Source of the DNA: Volvox africanus | Taxonomy: Eukaryota > Chlorophyta > Chlorophyceae > Chlamydomonadales > Volvocaceae | DNA length: 64,000 nt | NCBI GenBank assembly: GCA_030268105.1 | Contig: BSDZ01000079.1 | Coordinates: 310,001-374,000, forward strand | Direction of reading: 5' to 3' | Part shown: in pieces, positions 37,398 through 48,603 of the stretch | How positions within the stretch are numbered: the stretch's first letter is position 1 | Layout of the letters: each line of letters begins with the position of its first letter | Position numbers and translations under genes: made by a program | Notes under the pieces: model-generated | What the model was told of the DNA's origin: nothing | Database searches by the model: none | Seen by the model: only the letters and a program-made list of their open reading frames with translations

Positions 37398-37525
37398 CAT
37401 GGCGGTGATGGCGATGGTGGCGGTGATGGCGGTGACGGCGTTGGTGGCGGGTTGACGGCGATAGTGGCCGGCGGTGGCGATGGTGGTGGCGATGGTGGCT
37501 GTCGTGATGGTGGTCGCGAACGTAT
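37354..37525 (-). CDS. Fusion exon joining the second array to the 69-nt exon array
   Basis: 172 nt on the minus strand, behind the acceptor GTGTATGTAG| and ending in the array donor AAAAG|GTAAGTAT. Its first part encodes the Ala/Thr-rich peptide of the 1344-bp units (TFATTITTATIATTIATAG, then NAVTAITATIAITA); its last part is the array peptide (MAVVMAMAFVESSVK). It enters in phase 1 and leaves in phase 2, exactly what its neighbours require. One reading frame thus crosses the boundary between the two arrays. Confidence 0.45.
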
Positions 37526-40500
37526 CTACATACACGTGTAACCAACGAGACTCGATCTCGTACAAGGTCTTACCCGTTTCGATTCTAATGGTGAACCTCT
37601 GTTGTTTCTGCCTACGAAGGCCAAAGCGAAAATGTCAGGATAACGTCCAATAATGAACACAACCCGTAGATACCCCAGAATACTTACAGCGGTGGTGGCG
37701 ACGATGGCTGTGGTGGCGAACGTGGCGGTTCTGCGTCGATGGAGGCGGTGTCGGCTATCTTGGCGTCGGTCTCCTTGGTGGCGGTAGTTGCGGCGGTAGC
37801 GCTAGTAGCGTATGTGTCCGTGGTGGCGGCGGTGGCGATGGTGGGAATGGTAACCTCTCTCCCTCCCTCCCTCCGTCCGCCACCACCGCCACCGTCGCTG
37901 CCGACAAAGCACCCCCATCATCGCCGACAACGGGGAAGGGAGGGAGGAAGGGAGGGCACACGGGAGGGAGGGAATGAGGTGGGGAGATAGGTAGGCACAG
38001 CACCGAGGATACACATCAATACAGGTGACACCGTTCCTCTAACAGATAAGTCACTTGTTGCTACTTATGTCACCCCGGCTCTATTCCCGGGTCCAACAGA
38101 CGTTTGTATCAAGGCATAATCAAGATTCCCATCTAACTTCTATCCGAGATGAATCCTTCTCCAGTGACAATACGGACGTACTATCCCGCACAATTTAACA
38201 CGTACCTTACCTCCGACGACACCAAAGTACCACCATCATCGCCGACAACGGGCGGGGGGCGAGGGAGGAAGGGAGGGCACACGGGAGGGAGGGAGGGAGG
38301 GAGGTCGGCGGGTAATTTGACTGGTGAAGCTATGTTCTGTCCGCCTTCAAAAGCCAAATCGGAAGATGTCAGTAGCAGTATATACTCACAACCAAGGGGA
38401 AGGGTGATTCACCACTCTAGAGCGATACATCCCTGCAAGTATTCCCTCAGTCGGACAAGTCTCTACATTCACGTGTAACCAACGAGACTCGATCTCGTAC
38501 AAGGTCTTACCCGTTTGGTGTGGTGGCGGACGTGGCGGTTCTGCGTCGATGGAGGCGGTGTCGGCTATCTTGGGGTCGGTCTCCTTGGTAGCGGTAGTTG
38601 CGGCGGTAGTGGTAGTGGCGATGGTGGGAACGGTGGCCTCCCTCCCTCCCTCCCTCCGTCCTTCTCCCTCGCCCACCCAATCTCCCTCCCTTCGTCCCTC
38701 CCTCCCTTTCTACCTACATTCGGCGGTGTCGATGGCAGCTTGGTGGCGGTGATGGCGATGGTGGCGGTGATGGCGGTGACGGCGTTGGTGGCGGGTTGAC
38801 GGCGATAGTGGCTGGCGGTGGCGATGGTGGTGGCGATGGTGGCTGTCGTGATGGTGGTCGCGAACGTATCTACATACAAGTGTAACCAACGAGACTCGAT
38901 CTCGTACAAGGTCTTACCCGTTTGGTGTGGTGGCGGACGTGGCGGTTCTGCGTCGATGGAGGCGGTGTCGGCTATCTTGGCGTCGGTCTCCTTGGTGGCG
39001 TTAGTTGCGGCGGTAGCGGTAGTGGCGATGGTGGGAACGGTGGCCTCCCTCCCTCCCTCCCTCCGTCCTTCTCCCTCGCCCACCCAATCTCCCTCCCACC
39101 GTCCCTCCCTCCCTTTCTACCTACATTCGGCGGTGTCGATGGCAGCTTGGTGGCGGTGATGGCGGTGACGGCGTTGGTGGCGGGTTGACGGCGATAGTGG
39201 CCGGCGGTGGCGATGGTGGTGGCGATGGTGGCTGTCGTGATGGTGGTCGCGAACGTATCTACATACACGTGTAACCAACGAGACTCGATCTCGTAGAAGG
39301 TCTTACCCGTTTCGATTCTAATGGTGAACCTCTGTTGTTTCTGCCTTCGAAGGCCAAAGCGAAAATGTCAGTATAACGTCCAATAATGAACACAACCCGT
39401 AGATACCCCAGAATACTTACAGCGGTGGTGGCGACGATGGCTGTGGTGGCGAACCTGGCGGTTCTGCGTCGATGGAGGCGGTGTCGGCTATCTTGGCGTC
39501 GGTCTCCTTGGTGGCGGTAGTTGCGGCGGTAGCGCTAGTAGCGTATGTGTCCGTGGTGGCGGCGGTGGCGATGGTGGGAATGGTAACCTCTCTCCCTCCC
39601 TCCCTCCGTCCGCCACCACCGCCACCGTCGCTGCCGACAAAGCACCCCCATCATCGCCGACAACGGGGAAGGGAGGGAGGAAGGGAGGGCACACGGGAGG
39701 GAGGGAATGAGGTGGGGAGATAGGTAGGCACAGCACCGAGGATACACATCAATACAGGTGACACCGTTCCTCTAACAGATAAGTCACTTGTTGCTACTTA
39801 TGTCACCCCGGCTCTATTCCCGGGTCCAACAGACGTTTGTATCAAGGCATAATCAAGATTCCCATCTAACTTCTATCCGAGATGAATCCTTCTCCAGTGA
39901 CAATACGGACGTACTATCCCGCACAATTTAACACGTACCTTACCTCCGACGACACCAAAGTACCACCATCATCGCCGACAACGGGCGGGGGGCGAGGGAG
40001 GAAGGGAGGGCACACGGGAGGGAGGGAGGGAGGGAGGTCGGCGGGTAATTTGACTGGTGAAGCTATGTTCTGTCCGCCTTCAAAAGCCAAATCGGAAGAT
40101 GTCAGTAGCAGTATATACTCACAACCAAGGGGAAGGGTGATTCACCACTCTAGAGCGATACATCCCTGCAAGTATTCCCTCAGTCGGACAAGTCTCTACA
40201 TACACGTGTAACCAACGAGACTCGATCTCGTACAAGGTCTTACCCGTTTGGTGTGGTGGCGGACATGGCGGTTCTGCGTCGATGGAGGCGGTGTCGGCTA
40301 TCTTGGGGTCGCTCTCCTTGCTGGCAGTAGTTGCGGCGGTAGCGGTAGTGGCGATGGTGGGAACGGTGGCCTCCCTCCCTCCCTCCCTCCGTCCTTCTCC
40401 CTCGCCCACCCAATCTCCCTCCCATCGGCCCTCCCTCCCTTTCTACCTACATTCGGCGGTTTCGATGGCAGCTTGGTGGAGGTGATGGCGATGGTGGCGG

Positions 40501-43500
40501 TGATGGCGGTGACGGCGTTGGTGGCGGGTTGACGGCGATAGTGGCCGGCGGTGGCGATGGTGGTGGCGATGGTGGCTGTCGTGATGGTGGTCGCGAACGT
40601 ATCTACATACACGTGTAACCAACGAGACTCGATCTCGTACAAGGTCTTACCCGTTTCGATTCTAATGGTGAACCTCTGTTGTTTCTGCCTACGAAGGCCA
40701 AAGCGAAAATGTCAGGATAACGTCCAATAATGAACACAACCCGTAGATACCCCAGAATACTTACAGCGGTGGTGGCGACGATGGCTGTGGTGGCGAACGT
40801 GGCGGTTCTGCGTCGATGGAGGCGGTGTCGGCTATCTTGGCGTCGGTCTCCTTGGTGGCGGTAGTTGCGGCGGTAGCGGTAGTAGCGTATGTGTCCGTGG
40901 TGGCGGCGGTGGCGATGGTGGGAATGGTAACCTCTCTCCCTCCCTCCCTCCGTCCGCCACCACCGCCACCGTCGCTGCCGACAAAGCACCCCCATCATCG
41001 CCGACAACGGGGAAGGGAGGGAGGAAGGGAGGGCACACGGGAGGGAGGGAATGAGGTGGGGAGATAGGTAGGCACAGCACCGAGGATACACATCAATACA
41101 GGTGACACCGTTCCTCTAACAGATAAGTCACTTGTTGCTACTTATGTCACCCCGGCTCTATTCCCGGGTCCAACAGACGTTTGTATCAAGGCATAATCAA
41201 GATTCCCATCTAACTTCTATCCGAGATGAATCCTTCTCCAGTGACAATACGGACGTACTATCCCGCACAATTTAACACGTACCTTACCTCCGACGACACC
41301 AAAGTACCACCATCATCGCCGACAACGGGCGGGGGGCGAGGGAGGAAGGGAGGGCACACGGGAGGGAGGGAGGGAGGGAGGTCGGCGGGTAATTTGACTG
41401 GTGAAGCTATGTTCTGTCCGCCTTCAAAAGCCAAATCGGAAGATGTCAGTAGCAGTATATACTCACAACCAAGGGGAAGGGTGATTCACCACTCTAGAGC
41501 GATACATCCCTGCAAGTATTCCCTCAGTCGGACAAGTCTCTACATACACGTGTAACCAACGAGACTCGATCTCGTACAAGGTCTTACCCGTTTGGTGTGG
41601 TGGCGGACATGGCGGTTCTGCGTCGATGGAGGCGGTGTCGGCTATCTTGGGGTCGCTCTCCTTGCTGGCAGTAGTTGCGGCGGTAGCGGTAGTGGCGATG
41701 GTGGGAACGGTGGCCTCCCTCCCTCCCTCCCTCCGTCCTTCTCCCTCGCCCACCCAATCTCCCTCCCATCGGCCCTCCCTCCCTTTCTACCTACATTCGG
41801 CGGTTTCGATGGCAGCTTGGTGGAGGTGATGGCGATGGTGGCGGTGATGGCGGTGACGGCGTTGGTGGCGGGTTGACGGCGATAGTGGCCGGCGGTGGCG
41901 ATGGTGGTGGCGATGGTGGCTGTCGTGATGGTGGTCGCGAACGTATCTACATACACGTGTAACCAACGAGACTCGATCTCGTACAAGGTCTTACCCGTTT
42001 CGATTCTAATGGTGAACCTCTGTTGTTTCTGCCTACGAAGGCCAAAGCGAAAATGTCAGTATAACGTCCAATAATGAACACAACCCGTAGATACCCCAGA
42101 ATACTTACAGCGGTGGTGGCGACGATGGCTGTGGTGGCGAACGTGGCGGTTCTGCGTCGATGGAGGCGGTGTCGGCTATCTTGGCGTCGGTCTCCTTGGT
42201 GGCGGTAGTTGCGGCGGTAGCGCTAGTAGCGTATGTGTCCGTGGTGGCGGCGGTGGCGATGGTGGGAATGGTAACCTCTCTCCCTCCCTCCCTCCGTCCG
42301 CCACCACCGCCACCGTCGCTGCCGACAAAGCACCCCCATCATCGCCGACAACGGGGAAGGGAGGGAGGAAGGGAGGGCACACGGGAGGGAGGGAATGAGG
42401 TGGGGAGATAGGTAGGCACAGCACCGAGGATACACATCAATACAGGTGACACCGTTCCTCTAACAGATAAGTCACTTGTTGCTACTTATGTCACCCCGGC
42501 TCTATTCCCGGGTCCAACAGACGTTTGTATCAAGGCATAATCAAGATTCCCATCTAACTTCTATCCGAGATGAATCCTTCTCCAGTGACAATACGGACGT
42601 ACTATCCCGCACAATTTAACACGTACCTTACCTCCGACGACACCAAAGTACCACCATCATCGCCGACAACGGGCGGGGGGCGAGGGAGGAAGGGAGGGCA
42701 CACGGGAGGGAGGGAGGGAGGGAGGTCGGCGGGTAATTTGACTGGTGAAGCTATGTTCTGTCCGCCTTCAAAAGCCAAATCGGAAGATGTCAGTAGCAGT
42801 ATATACTCACAACCAAGGGGAAGGGTGATTCACCACTCTAGAGCGATACATCACTGCAAGTATTCCCTCACTCGGACAAGTCTCTACATACACGTGTAAC
42901 CAACGAGACTCGATCTCGTACAAGGTCTTACCCGTTTGGTGTGGTGGCGGACATGGCGGTTCTGCGTCGATGGAGGCGGTGTCGGCTATCTTGGGGTCGG
43001 TCTCCTTGCTGGCAGTAGTTGCGGCGGTAGCGGTAGTGGCGATGGTGGGAACGGTGGCCTCCCTCCCTCCCTCCCTCCGTCCTTCTCCCTCGCCCACCCA
43101 ATCTCCCTCCCTTCGTCCCTCCCTCCCTTTCTACCTACATTCGGCGGTGTCGATGGCAGCTTGGTGGAGGTGATGGCGATGGTGGCGGTGATGGCGGTGA
43201 CGGCGTTGGTGGCGGGTTGACGGCGATAGTGGCCGGCGGTGGCGATGGTGGTGGCGATGGTGGCTGTCGTGATGGTGGTCGCGAACGTATCTACATACAC
43301 GTGTAACCAACGAGACTCGATCTCGTACAAGGTCTTACCCGTTTCGATTCTAATGGTGAACCTCTGTTGTTTCTGCCTACGAAGGCCAAAGCGAAAATGT
43401 CAGTATAACGTCCAATAATGAACACAACCCGTAGATACCCCAGAATACTTACAGCGGTGGTGGCGACGATGGCTGTGGTGGCGAACGTGGCGGTTCTGCG

Positions 43501-46412
43501 TCGATGGAGGCGGTGTCGGCTATCTTGGCGTCGGTCTCCTTGGTGGCGGTAGTTGCGGCGGTAGCGGTAGTAGCGTATGTGTCCGTGGTGGCGGCGGTGG
43601 CGATGGTGGGAATGGTAACCTCTCTCCCTCCCTCCCTCCGTCCGCCACCACCGCCACCGTCGCTGCCGACAAAGCACCCCCATCATCGCCGACAACGGGG
43701 AAGGGAGGGAGGAAGGGAGGGCACACGGGAGGGAGGGAATGAGGTGGGGAGATAGGTAGGCACAGCACCGAGGATACACATCAATACAGGTGACACCGTT
43801 CCTCTAACAGATAAGTCACTTGTTGCTACTTATGTCACCCCGGCTCTATTCCCGGGTCCAACAGACGTTTGTATCAAGGCATAATCAAGATTCCCATCTA
43901 ACTTCTATCCGAGATGAATCCTTCTCCAGTGACAATACGGACGTACTATCCCGCACAATTTAACACGTACCTTACCTCCGACGACACCAAAGTACCACCA
44001 TCATCGCCGACAACGGGCGGGGGGCGAGGGAGGAAGGGAGGGCACACGGGAGGGAGGGAGGGAGGGAGGTCGGCGGGTAATTTGACTGGTGAAGCTATGT
44101 TCTGTCCGCCTTCAAAAGCCAAATCGGAAGATGTCAGTAGCAGTATATACTCACAACCAAGGGGAAGGGTGATTCACCACTCTAGAGCGATACATCCCTG
44201 CAAGTATTCCCTCAGTCGGACAAGTCTCTACATACACGTGTAACCAACGAGACTCGATCTCGTACAAGGTCTTACCCGTTTGGTGTGGTGGCGGACATGG
44301 CGGTTCTGCGTCGATGGAGGCGGTGTCGGCTATCTTGGGGTCGCTCTCCTTGCTGGCAGTAGTTGCGGCGGTAGCGGTAGTGGCGATGGTGGGAACGGTG
44401 GCCTCCCTCCCTCCCTCCCTCCGTCCTTCTCCCTCGCCCACCCAATCTCCCTCCCTTCGTCCCTCCCTCCCTTTCTACCTACATTCGGCGGTGTCGATGG
44501 CAGCTTGGTGGAGGTGATGGCGATGGTGGCGGTGATGGCGGTGACGGCGTTGGTGGCGGGTTGACGGCGATAGTGGCCGGCGGTGGCGATGGTGGTGGCG
44601 ATGGTGGCTGTCGTGATGGTGGTCGCGAACGTATCTACATACACGTGTAACCAACGAGACTCGATCTCGTACAAGGTCTTACCCGTTTCGATTCTAATGG
44701 TGAACCTCTGTTGTTTCTGCCTACGAAGGCCAAAGCGAAAATGTCAGTATAACGTCCAATAATGAACACAACCCGTAGATACCCCAGAATACTTACAGCG
44801 GTGGTGGCGACGATGGCTGTGGTGGCGAACGTGGCGGTTCTGCGTCGATGGAGGCGGTGTCGGCTATCTTGGCGTCGGTCTCCTTGGTGGCGGTAGTTGC
44901 GGCGGTAGCGGTAGTAGCGTATGTGTCCGTGGTGGCGGCGGTGGCGATGGCGGGAATGGTAACCTCTCTCCCTCCCTCCCTCCGTCCGCCACCACCGCCA
45001 CCGTCGCTGCCGACAAAGCACCCCCATCATCGCCGACAACGGGGAAGGGAGGGAGGAAGGGAGGGCACACGGGAGGGAGGGAATGAGGTGGGGAGATAGG
45101 TAGGCACAGCACCGAGGATACACATCAATACAGGTGACACCGTTCCTCTAACAGATAAGTCACTTATTGCTACTTATGTCACCCCGGCTCTATTCCCGGG
45201 TCCAACAGACGTTTGTATCAAGGCATAATCAAGATTCCCATCTAACTTCTATCCGAGATGAATCCTTCTCCAGTGACAATACGGACGTACTATCCCGCAC
45301 AATTTAACACGTACCTTACCTCCGACGACACCAAAGTACCACCATCATCGCCGACAACGGGCGGGGGGCGAGGGAGGAAGGGAGGGCACACGGGAGGGAG
45401 GGAGGGCACACGGGAGGGAGGGAGGGCACAAGGGAGGGAGGGAGGGAGGGAGGTCGGCGGGTAATTTGACTGGTGAAGCTATGTTCTGTCCGCCTTCAAA
45501 AGCCAAATCGGAAGATGTCAGTAGCAGTATATACTCACAACCAAGGGGAAGGGTGATTCACCACTCTAGAGCGATACATCCCTGCAAGTATTCCCTCAGT
45601 CGGACAAGTCTCTACATACACGTGTAACCAACGAGACTCGATCTCGTACAAGGTCTTACCCGTTTGGTGTGGTGGCGGACATGGCGGTTCTGCGTCGATG
45701 GAGGCGGTGTCGGCTATCTTGGGGTCGCTCTCCTTGCTGGCAGTAGTTGCGGCGGTAGCGGTAGTGGCGATGGTGGGAACGGTGGCCTCCCTCCCTCCCT
45801 CCCTCCGTCCTTCTCCCTCGCCCACCCAATCTCCCTCCCTTCGTCCCTCCCTCCCTTTCTACCTACATTCGGCGGTGTCGATGGCAGCTTGGTGGCGGTG
45901 ATGGCGATGGTGGCGGTGATGGCGGTGACGGCGTTGGTGGCGGGTTGACGGCGATAGTGGCCGGCGGTGGCGATGGTGGTGGCGATGGTGGCTGTCGTGA
46001 TGGTGGTCGCGAACGTATCTACATACACGTGTAACCAACGAGACTCGATCTCGTACAAGGTCTTACCCGTTTCGATTCTAATGGTGAACCTCTGTTGTTT
46101 CCGCCTACGAAGGCCAAAGCGAAAATGTCAGTATAACGTCCAATAATGAACACAACCCGTAGATACCCCAGAATACTTACAGCGGTGGTGGCGACGATGG
46201 CTGTGGTGGCGAACGTGGCGGTTCTGCGTCGATGGAGGCGGTGTCGGCTATCTTGGCGTCGGTCTCCTTGGTGGCGGTAGTTGCGGCGGTAGCGGTAGTA
46301 GCGTATGTGTCCGTGGTGGCGGCGGTGGCGATGGCGGTAATGGCGGTGATCGCGTTGGTGGCGTTGGTAGTGTTGGTGGCGTTGGTTATGGTAGTTGCGG
46401 TGGTGGCTGACC
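37398..46412. repeat. Second tandem array, 1344-bp units, about 6.5 copies
   Basis: Landmark segments recur at 1344-bp spacing: e.g. GAGATGAATCCTTCTCCAG near 38149, 39882, 41226, 42570, 43914 and 45258. The first interval is 1733 bp because a ~407-bp sub-block (from 38515) is repeated at 38922 with an 18-bp deletion. The interval 44280-45664 is 1384 bp because of a 40-bp expansion of the GGGAGGGAGGGCACAC tract near 45395. Units contain GGCGGTGATGGCG tracts, CCCTCC tracts in both orientations, and unique-looking 76-nt and 48-nt segments that read as introns on the minus strand. Adjacent copies are nearly identical. Confidence 0.97.
37574..46406 (-). CDS. Putative repeated exons of the 1344-bp units (minus strand)
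   Basis: In the rightmost unit: exon a 46406-46181 (donor CCGCT|GTAAGTATT), 76-nt intron, exon b 46104-46067 (38 nt; QQRFTIRIET; donor ACGG|GTAAGACC), 48-nt intron, exon c from 46018. In the Ala/Thr frame the phases agree (2 then 1) with no stop. The same exons recur in each unit; the copy nearest the first array is 37611-37574. A parallel exon (KIADTASIDAEPP) uses the same 48-nt intron and continues in phase to ETCPTEGILAGMYRSRVVNH. Because the DNA is CCACCG-rich, the His/Arg and Pro/Ser frames are also partly open. One internal module has lost its acceptor (GTTGTCGG in place of GTTGTTAG). The frame choice is therefore an inference. Confidence 0.35.
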
Positions 46413-46465
46413 AAAAATCGATGAGAACAAGTTGCGGCCTAAAGAGTGTTTTGGTTCCAACTTAC

Positions 46466-46482
46466 CTTTTCAGCTTATTCAT
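46466..46482 (-). CDS. Candidate first exon of the array gene
   Basis: On the minus strand ATGAATAAGCTGAAAAG is followed by GTAAGTTGG, and a CGATTTTTGGTCAG acceptor opens exon a at 46406. The ATG frame (MNKLK) would enter exon a in the His/Arg-rich frame, which hits a stop after the 38-nt exon, not in the Ala/Thr frame. So either this is not the start used, or splicing differs at the 5' end. The upstream DNA is shared with another ATG at 47148. Confidence 0.3.
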
Positions 46483-46532
46483 ATACGATTAGTTGCAATT
46501 ATACTGAAGCTAGGGCCCTTAGGCGCAAATAA
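46478..46532. repeat. 55-bp repeat upstream of an ATG, copy 1
   Basis: Contains GATTAGTTGCAATTATACTG, then AAGCTAGGGCCCTTAGGCGC. A similar block at 47144-47199 reads GATTACTTGTAATTATACCG, then AAGCCAGGGCGCTTAGGCGC. On the minus strand both end directly at an ATG, so they look like two copies of one promoter or 5' leader. Confidence 0.7.
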
Positions 46533-46956
46533 CCCAGACTTGAAAACAACAAGTGGCTTCTAACAGAATGTGTCATTGTCAGGAAGTGATCCAAAGTGAA
46601 ACAACTTGCTGTTAATTGGACATCAAGAGTTTAAGGTCTTGCAGGAAGGAGTTTCAGGGATTTGCTGGGTTCTGACTGGAAAGTGTAAACAATAACTGAA
46701 ACGACGATCAAGGCGCAGTTTAGAGTTGGCCGAAATTTATCAATATAATAATATTTTTTTATTATTGCTATTTGATTGTCACTGGTGCGGATGGGAATTT
46801 CCTTACCCCGCGAGGCACAGCGGACTCGGACGCATAGCATATTGAGCCCCACCTAGAAGGTTCATCCGGGACAAGTAGGCTGTGATAAGGATAAAGTTGT
46901 TATCAAATAATTAAAATCTTACACATAATTTAATGGTTATCGATTACAGGGACCCT
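46533..46956. other. AT-rich spacer
   Basis: Includes an ATAATAATATTTTTTTATTATTGC tract near 46744-46767. A 73-codon minus-strand frame (46852-46631) has no splice or family support. No gene is called. Confidence 0.3.
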
Positions 46957-46958
46957 AC

Positions 46959-47148
46959 CTTTGCATGCAGTTGTTGATGTTGCCTGAACGCTTCAGGTTG
47001 TCACGCTCTCCTTGCATGACTGCTTCTAATGTCTGATTGAGCTACTCCGCGGCATTTCCTTGGCGATGGTGTCAGTTGCCGTAGCATTCGGAGCGGACAC
47101 ATTGCGAGGCATCCTCGGTGATTCATCAGAGCTTTCCGGGGTACTCAT
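46959..47148 (-). pseudogene. Small gene with a one-base frameshift, or mis-spliced first exon
   Basis: On the minus strand an ATG at 47148 opens 40 codons (MSTPESSDESPRMPRNVSAP, then NATATDTIAKEMPRSS) ending at TAG 47028-47026. Just before that stop, another frame takes over (LNQTLEAVMQGERDNLKR, then SGNINNC) and runs to an AAAG|GTAGGG donor at 46959. Insertion of one base near the SSS/SLN junction would make a single sensible frame. This may be a frameshifted gene, a sequencing error, or two exons with an unseen intron. Its 5' leader matches that of the array gene's candidate start. Confidence 0.35.
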
Positions 47149-47199
47149 ATTCGATTACTTGTAATTATACCGAAGCCAGGGCGCTTAGGCGCCAAACGC
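47144..47199. repeat. 55-bp repeat upstream of an ATG, copy 2
   Basis: Partner of 46478-46532, in the same orientation and about 667 bp away. On the minus strand it lies immediately before the ATG at 47148. Confidence 0.7.
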
Positions 47200-47782
47200 C
47201 TTAATCCGCCGTGCTGTTAGCAAGCTGCGTCTGGAATGGGAAAGATATAAAAGCTGTATGCCTCCTATCAGAATAGCAGAAGTTGATGTATCATATCGTA
47301 ATGAGGAATAAGGTATTCAGCATTTATAGGGTTGCGTGATGGACATAAAAGTCTCAGGCTATACGCTTTATCACCAGCTTCGCATGATGCATACTTTCTT
47401 TCTAAACAGGTTTATGAGATTATTATTTGCTCGTCTTGGTTTAGGCATTTTCCGTCTTTTTGGCAAACGCTATTGTATATCGTACCGTCGTACCCCCAGG
47501 TGGGTGGCTGGATGTGTTGGAGATTGATTGAGGCGGTTGGGGATTGTATACCCAGACCAATGTGCGACAAAGTGATGGCAGCTGCAATATTCCGTAATGT
47601 TTTTCAGTATGATATGATAATGCGGCTTGACACTCAACAGTCAGCGCAAACGAGAGGGCGGTCATGATCCTCTCTCTAACTCTTGCAAGGTATCAAATTG
47701 CACCCCCATAGTTATATGTTATGCCCTTTTGTTCAATAACGGCAAAAGACCCCAGGCCAACCAACGTCATGCTTTGCATGAA
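47200..47782. other. No clear gene
   Basis: Short overlapping frames in several phases, for example 47332-47667, start at GTG and have no splice context. I see no supported feature. Confidence 0.25.
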
Positions 47783-48384
47783 ATGAGCAAATCAAAAAAT
47801 AATTGTTCCATGGAGTACAGGAACGTAAAAATTTCTTCGAAACCATCGTTTAATTCAAAAAAACAAAGTAAACGATTTCTAAATGTAATGATGTGTCTAG
47901 GTATCATCACAGTTTCGGCGTCTACAGACCGGCATCCATACTTTATCGTTATCCTTGTAGATGATTTAGATGAAACTCTTGACAGCAGCAGTGAGCTGGT
48001 GATGCAGGCGATAAAACGGCTTTTGGCGACGTGCGTTCATTTGGCGACGTGCGACTTTCGTGCACGGGGACGAATGTTTAGAAATATTCCTGGATCATAC
48101 ATTCTGTTCAAGACTTTTGAAGTTGGTAAGTAGTAGTTGGTAATTGGTAGTTGGTGTTATTCCTCTCGGTTCATGCAGGCATCGGTTCCTTATCCCGTTA
48201 TATTCCGATGTTGCTGCAAAGCAGGTGTCACCTATACGACCCATTTCGTCAGTACTCCCATCTGCTGCCCTTCCGGGTCAGCCTCCTCCGCGGCCAGGTG
48301 GGTCACAAAACCAATTTCATTTACCACCTTTTTTCAAGCACAGAATTACATTTACGACGTATAGTGGCTTGGCGTGTCTGGTAA
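47783..48384 (+). CDS. Hypothetical protein, two exons
   Basis: Exon 1 runs from ATG 47783 (MSKSKNN) to 48125, ending GAAGTTG|GTAAGT. The 53-nt intron ends CGGTTCATGCAG. Exon 2, 48179-48384, enters in phase 1 and ends TAG. The product is about 183 residues. Residues ~53-85 read HPYFIVILVDDLDETLDSSS, then ELVMQAIKRLL. Strand-hVDDLD followed by a helix is the shape of a Walker B region, with some likeness to KAP-type P-loop NTPases, but no Walker A is present in this short product, so that is only a hint. Exon 2 is Arg/Leu/Tyr-rich. An overlapping frame of exon 2 (48144-48389) is Pro-rich and also open, so the junction needs transcript support. Confidence 0.4.
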
Positions 48385-48603
48385 TGTAGTCCTTACAGTT
48401 CAGGTTGTCAAGCAGCAGTGACCTGCCAGTGCTTGCAGATCAACTGGTCACCATGCTATGAAATCGTTCGAGTTTGCTCGTCCACGATTTTGTGTGATAA
48501 GGAATGGTGCAGCACAGCAAGTCCTGGCAACAAGCCAACGCGAAGGCTCGTCTCACGACACCCTGTGAGACGCTTTTGAAAACAACAGTTCAAGGTTTGA
48601 CTA

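Noticed and set aside
40603..45123. 162-codon His/Arg-rich minus-strand ORFs in the second array
   Set aside because: They cross the GTAAGTATT donor and intron, and the frame does not continue through the phase-matched exon chain. They reflect CCACCG low complexity.
38149..45464. 109-codon plus-strand ORFs repeated in each 1344-bp unit (MNPSPVTIRTYYPAQF...)
   Set aside because: They run across the purine-rich tract and the regions that read as introns on the other strand, and have no splice or family support. Their conservation follows from array homogeneity.
47332..47667. 111-codon plus-strand ORF
   Set aside because: GTG start, overlapping competing frames in both strands, no motif or splice context.
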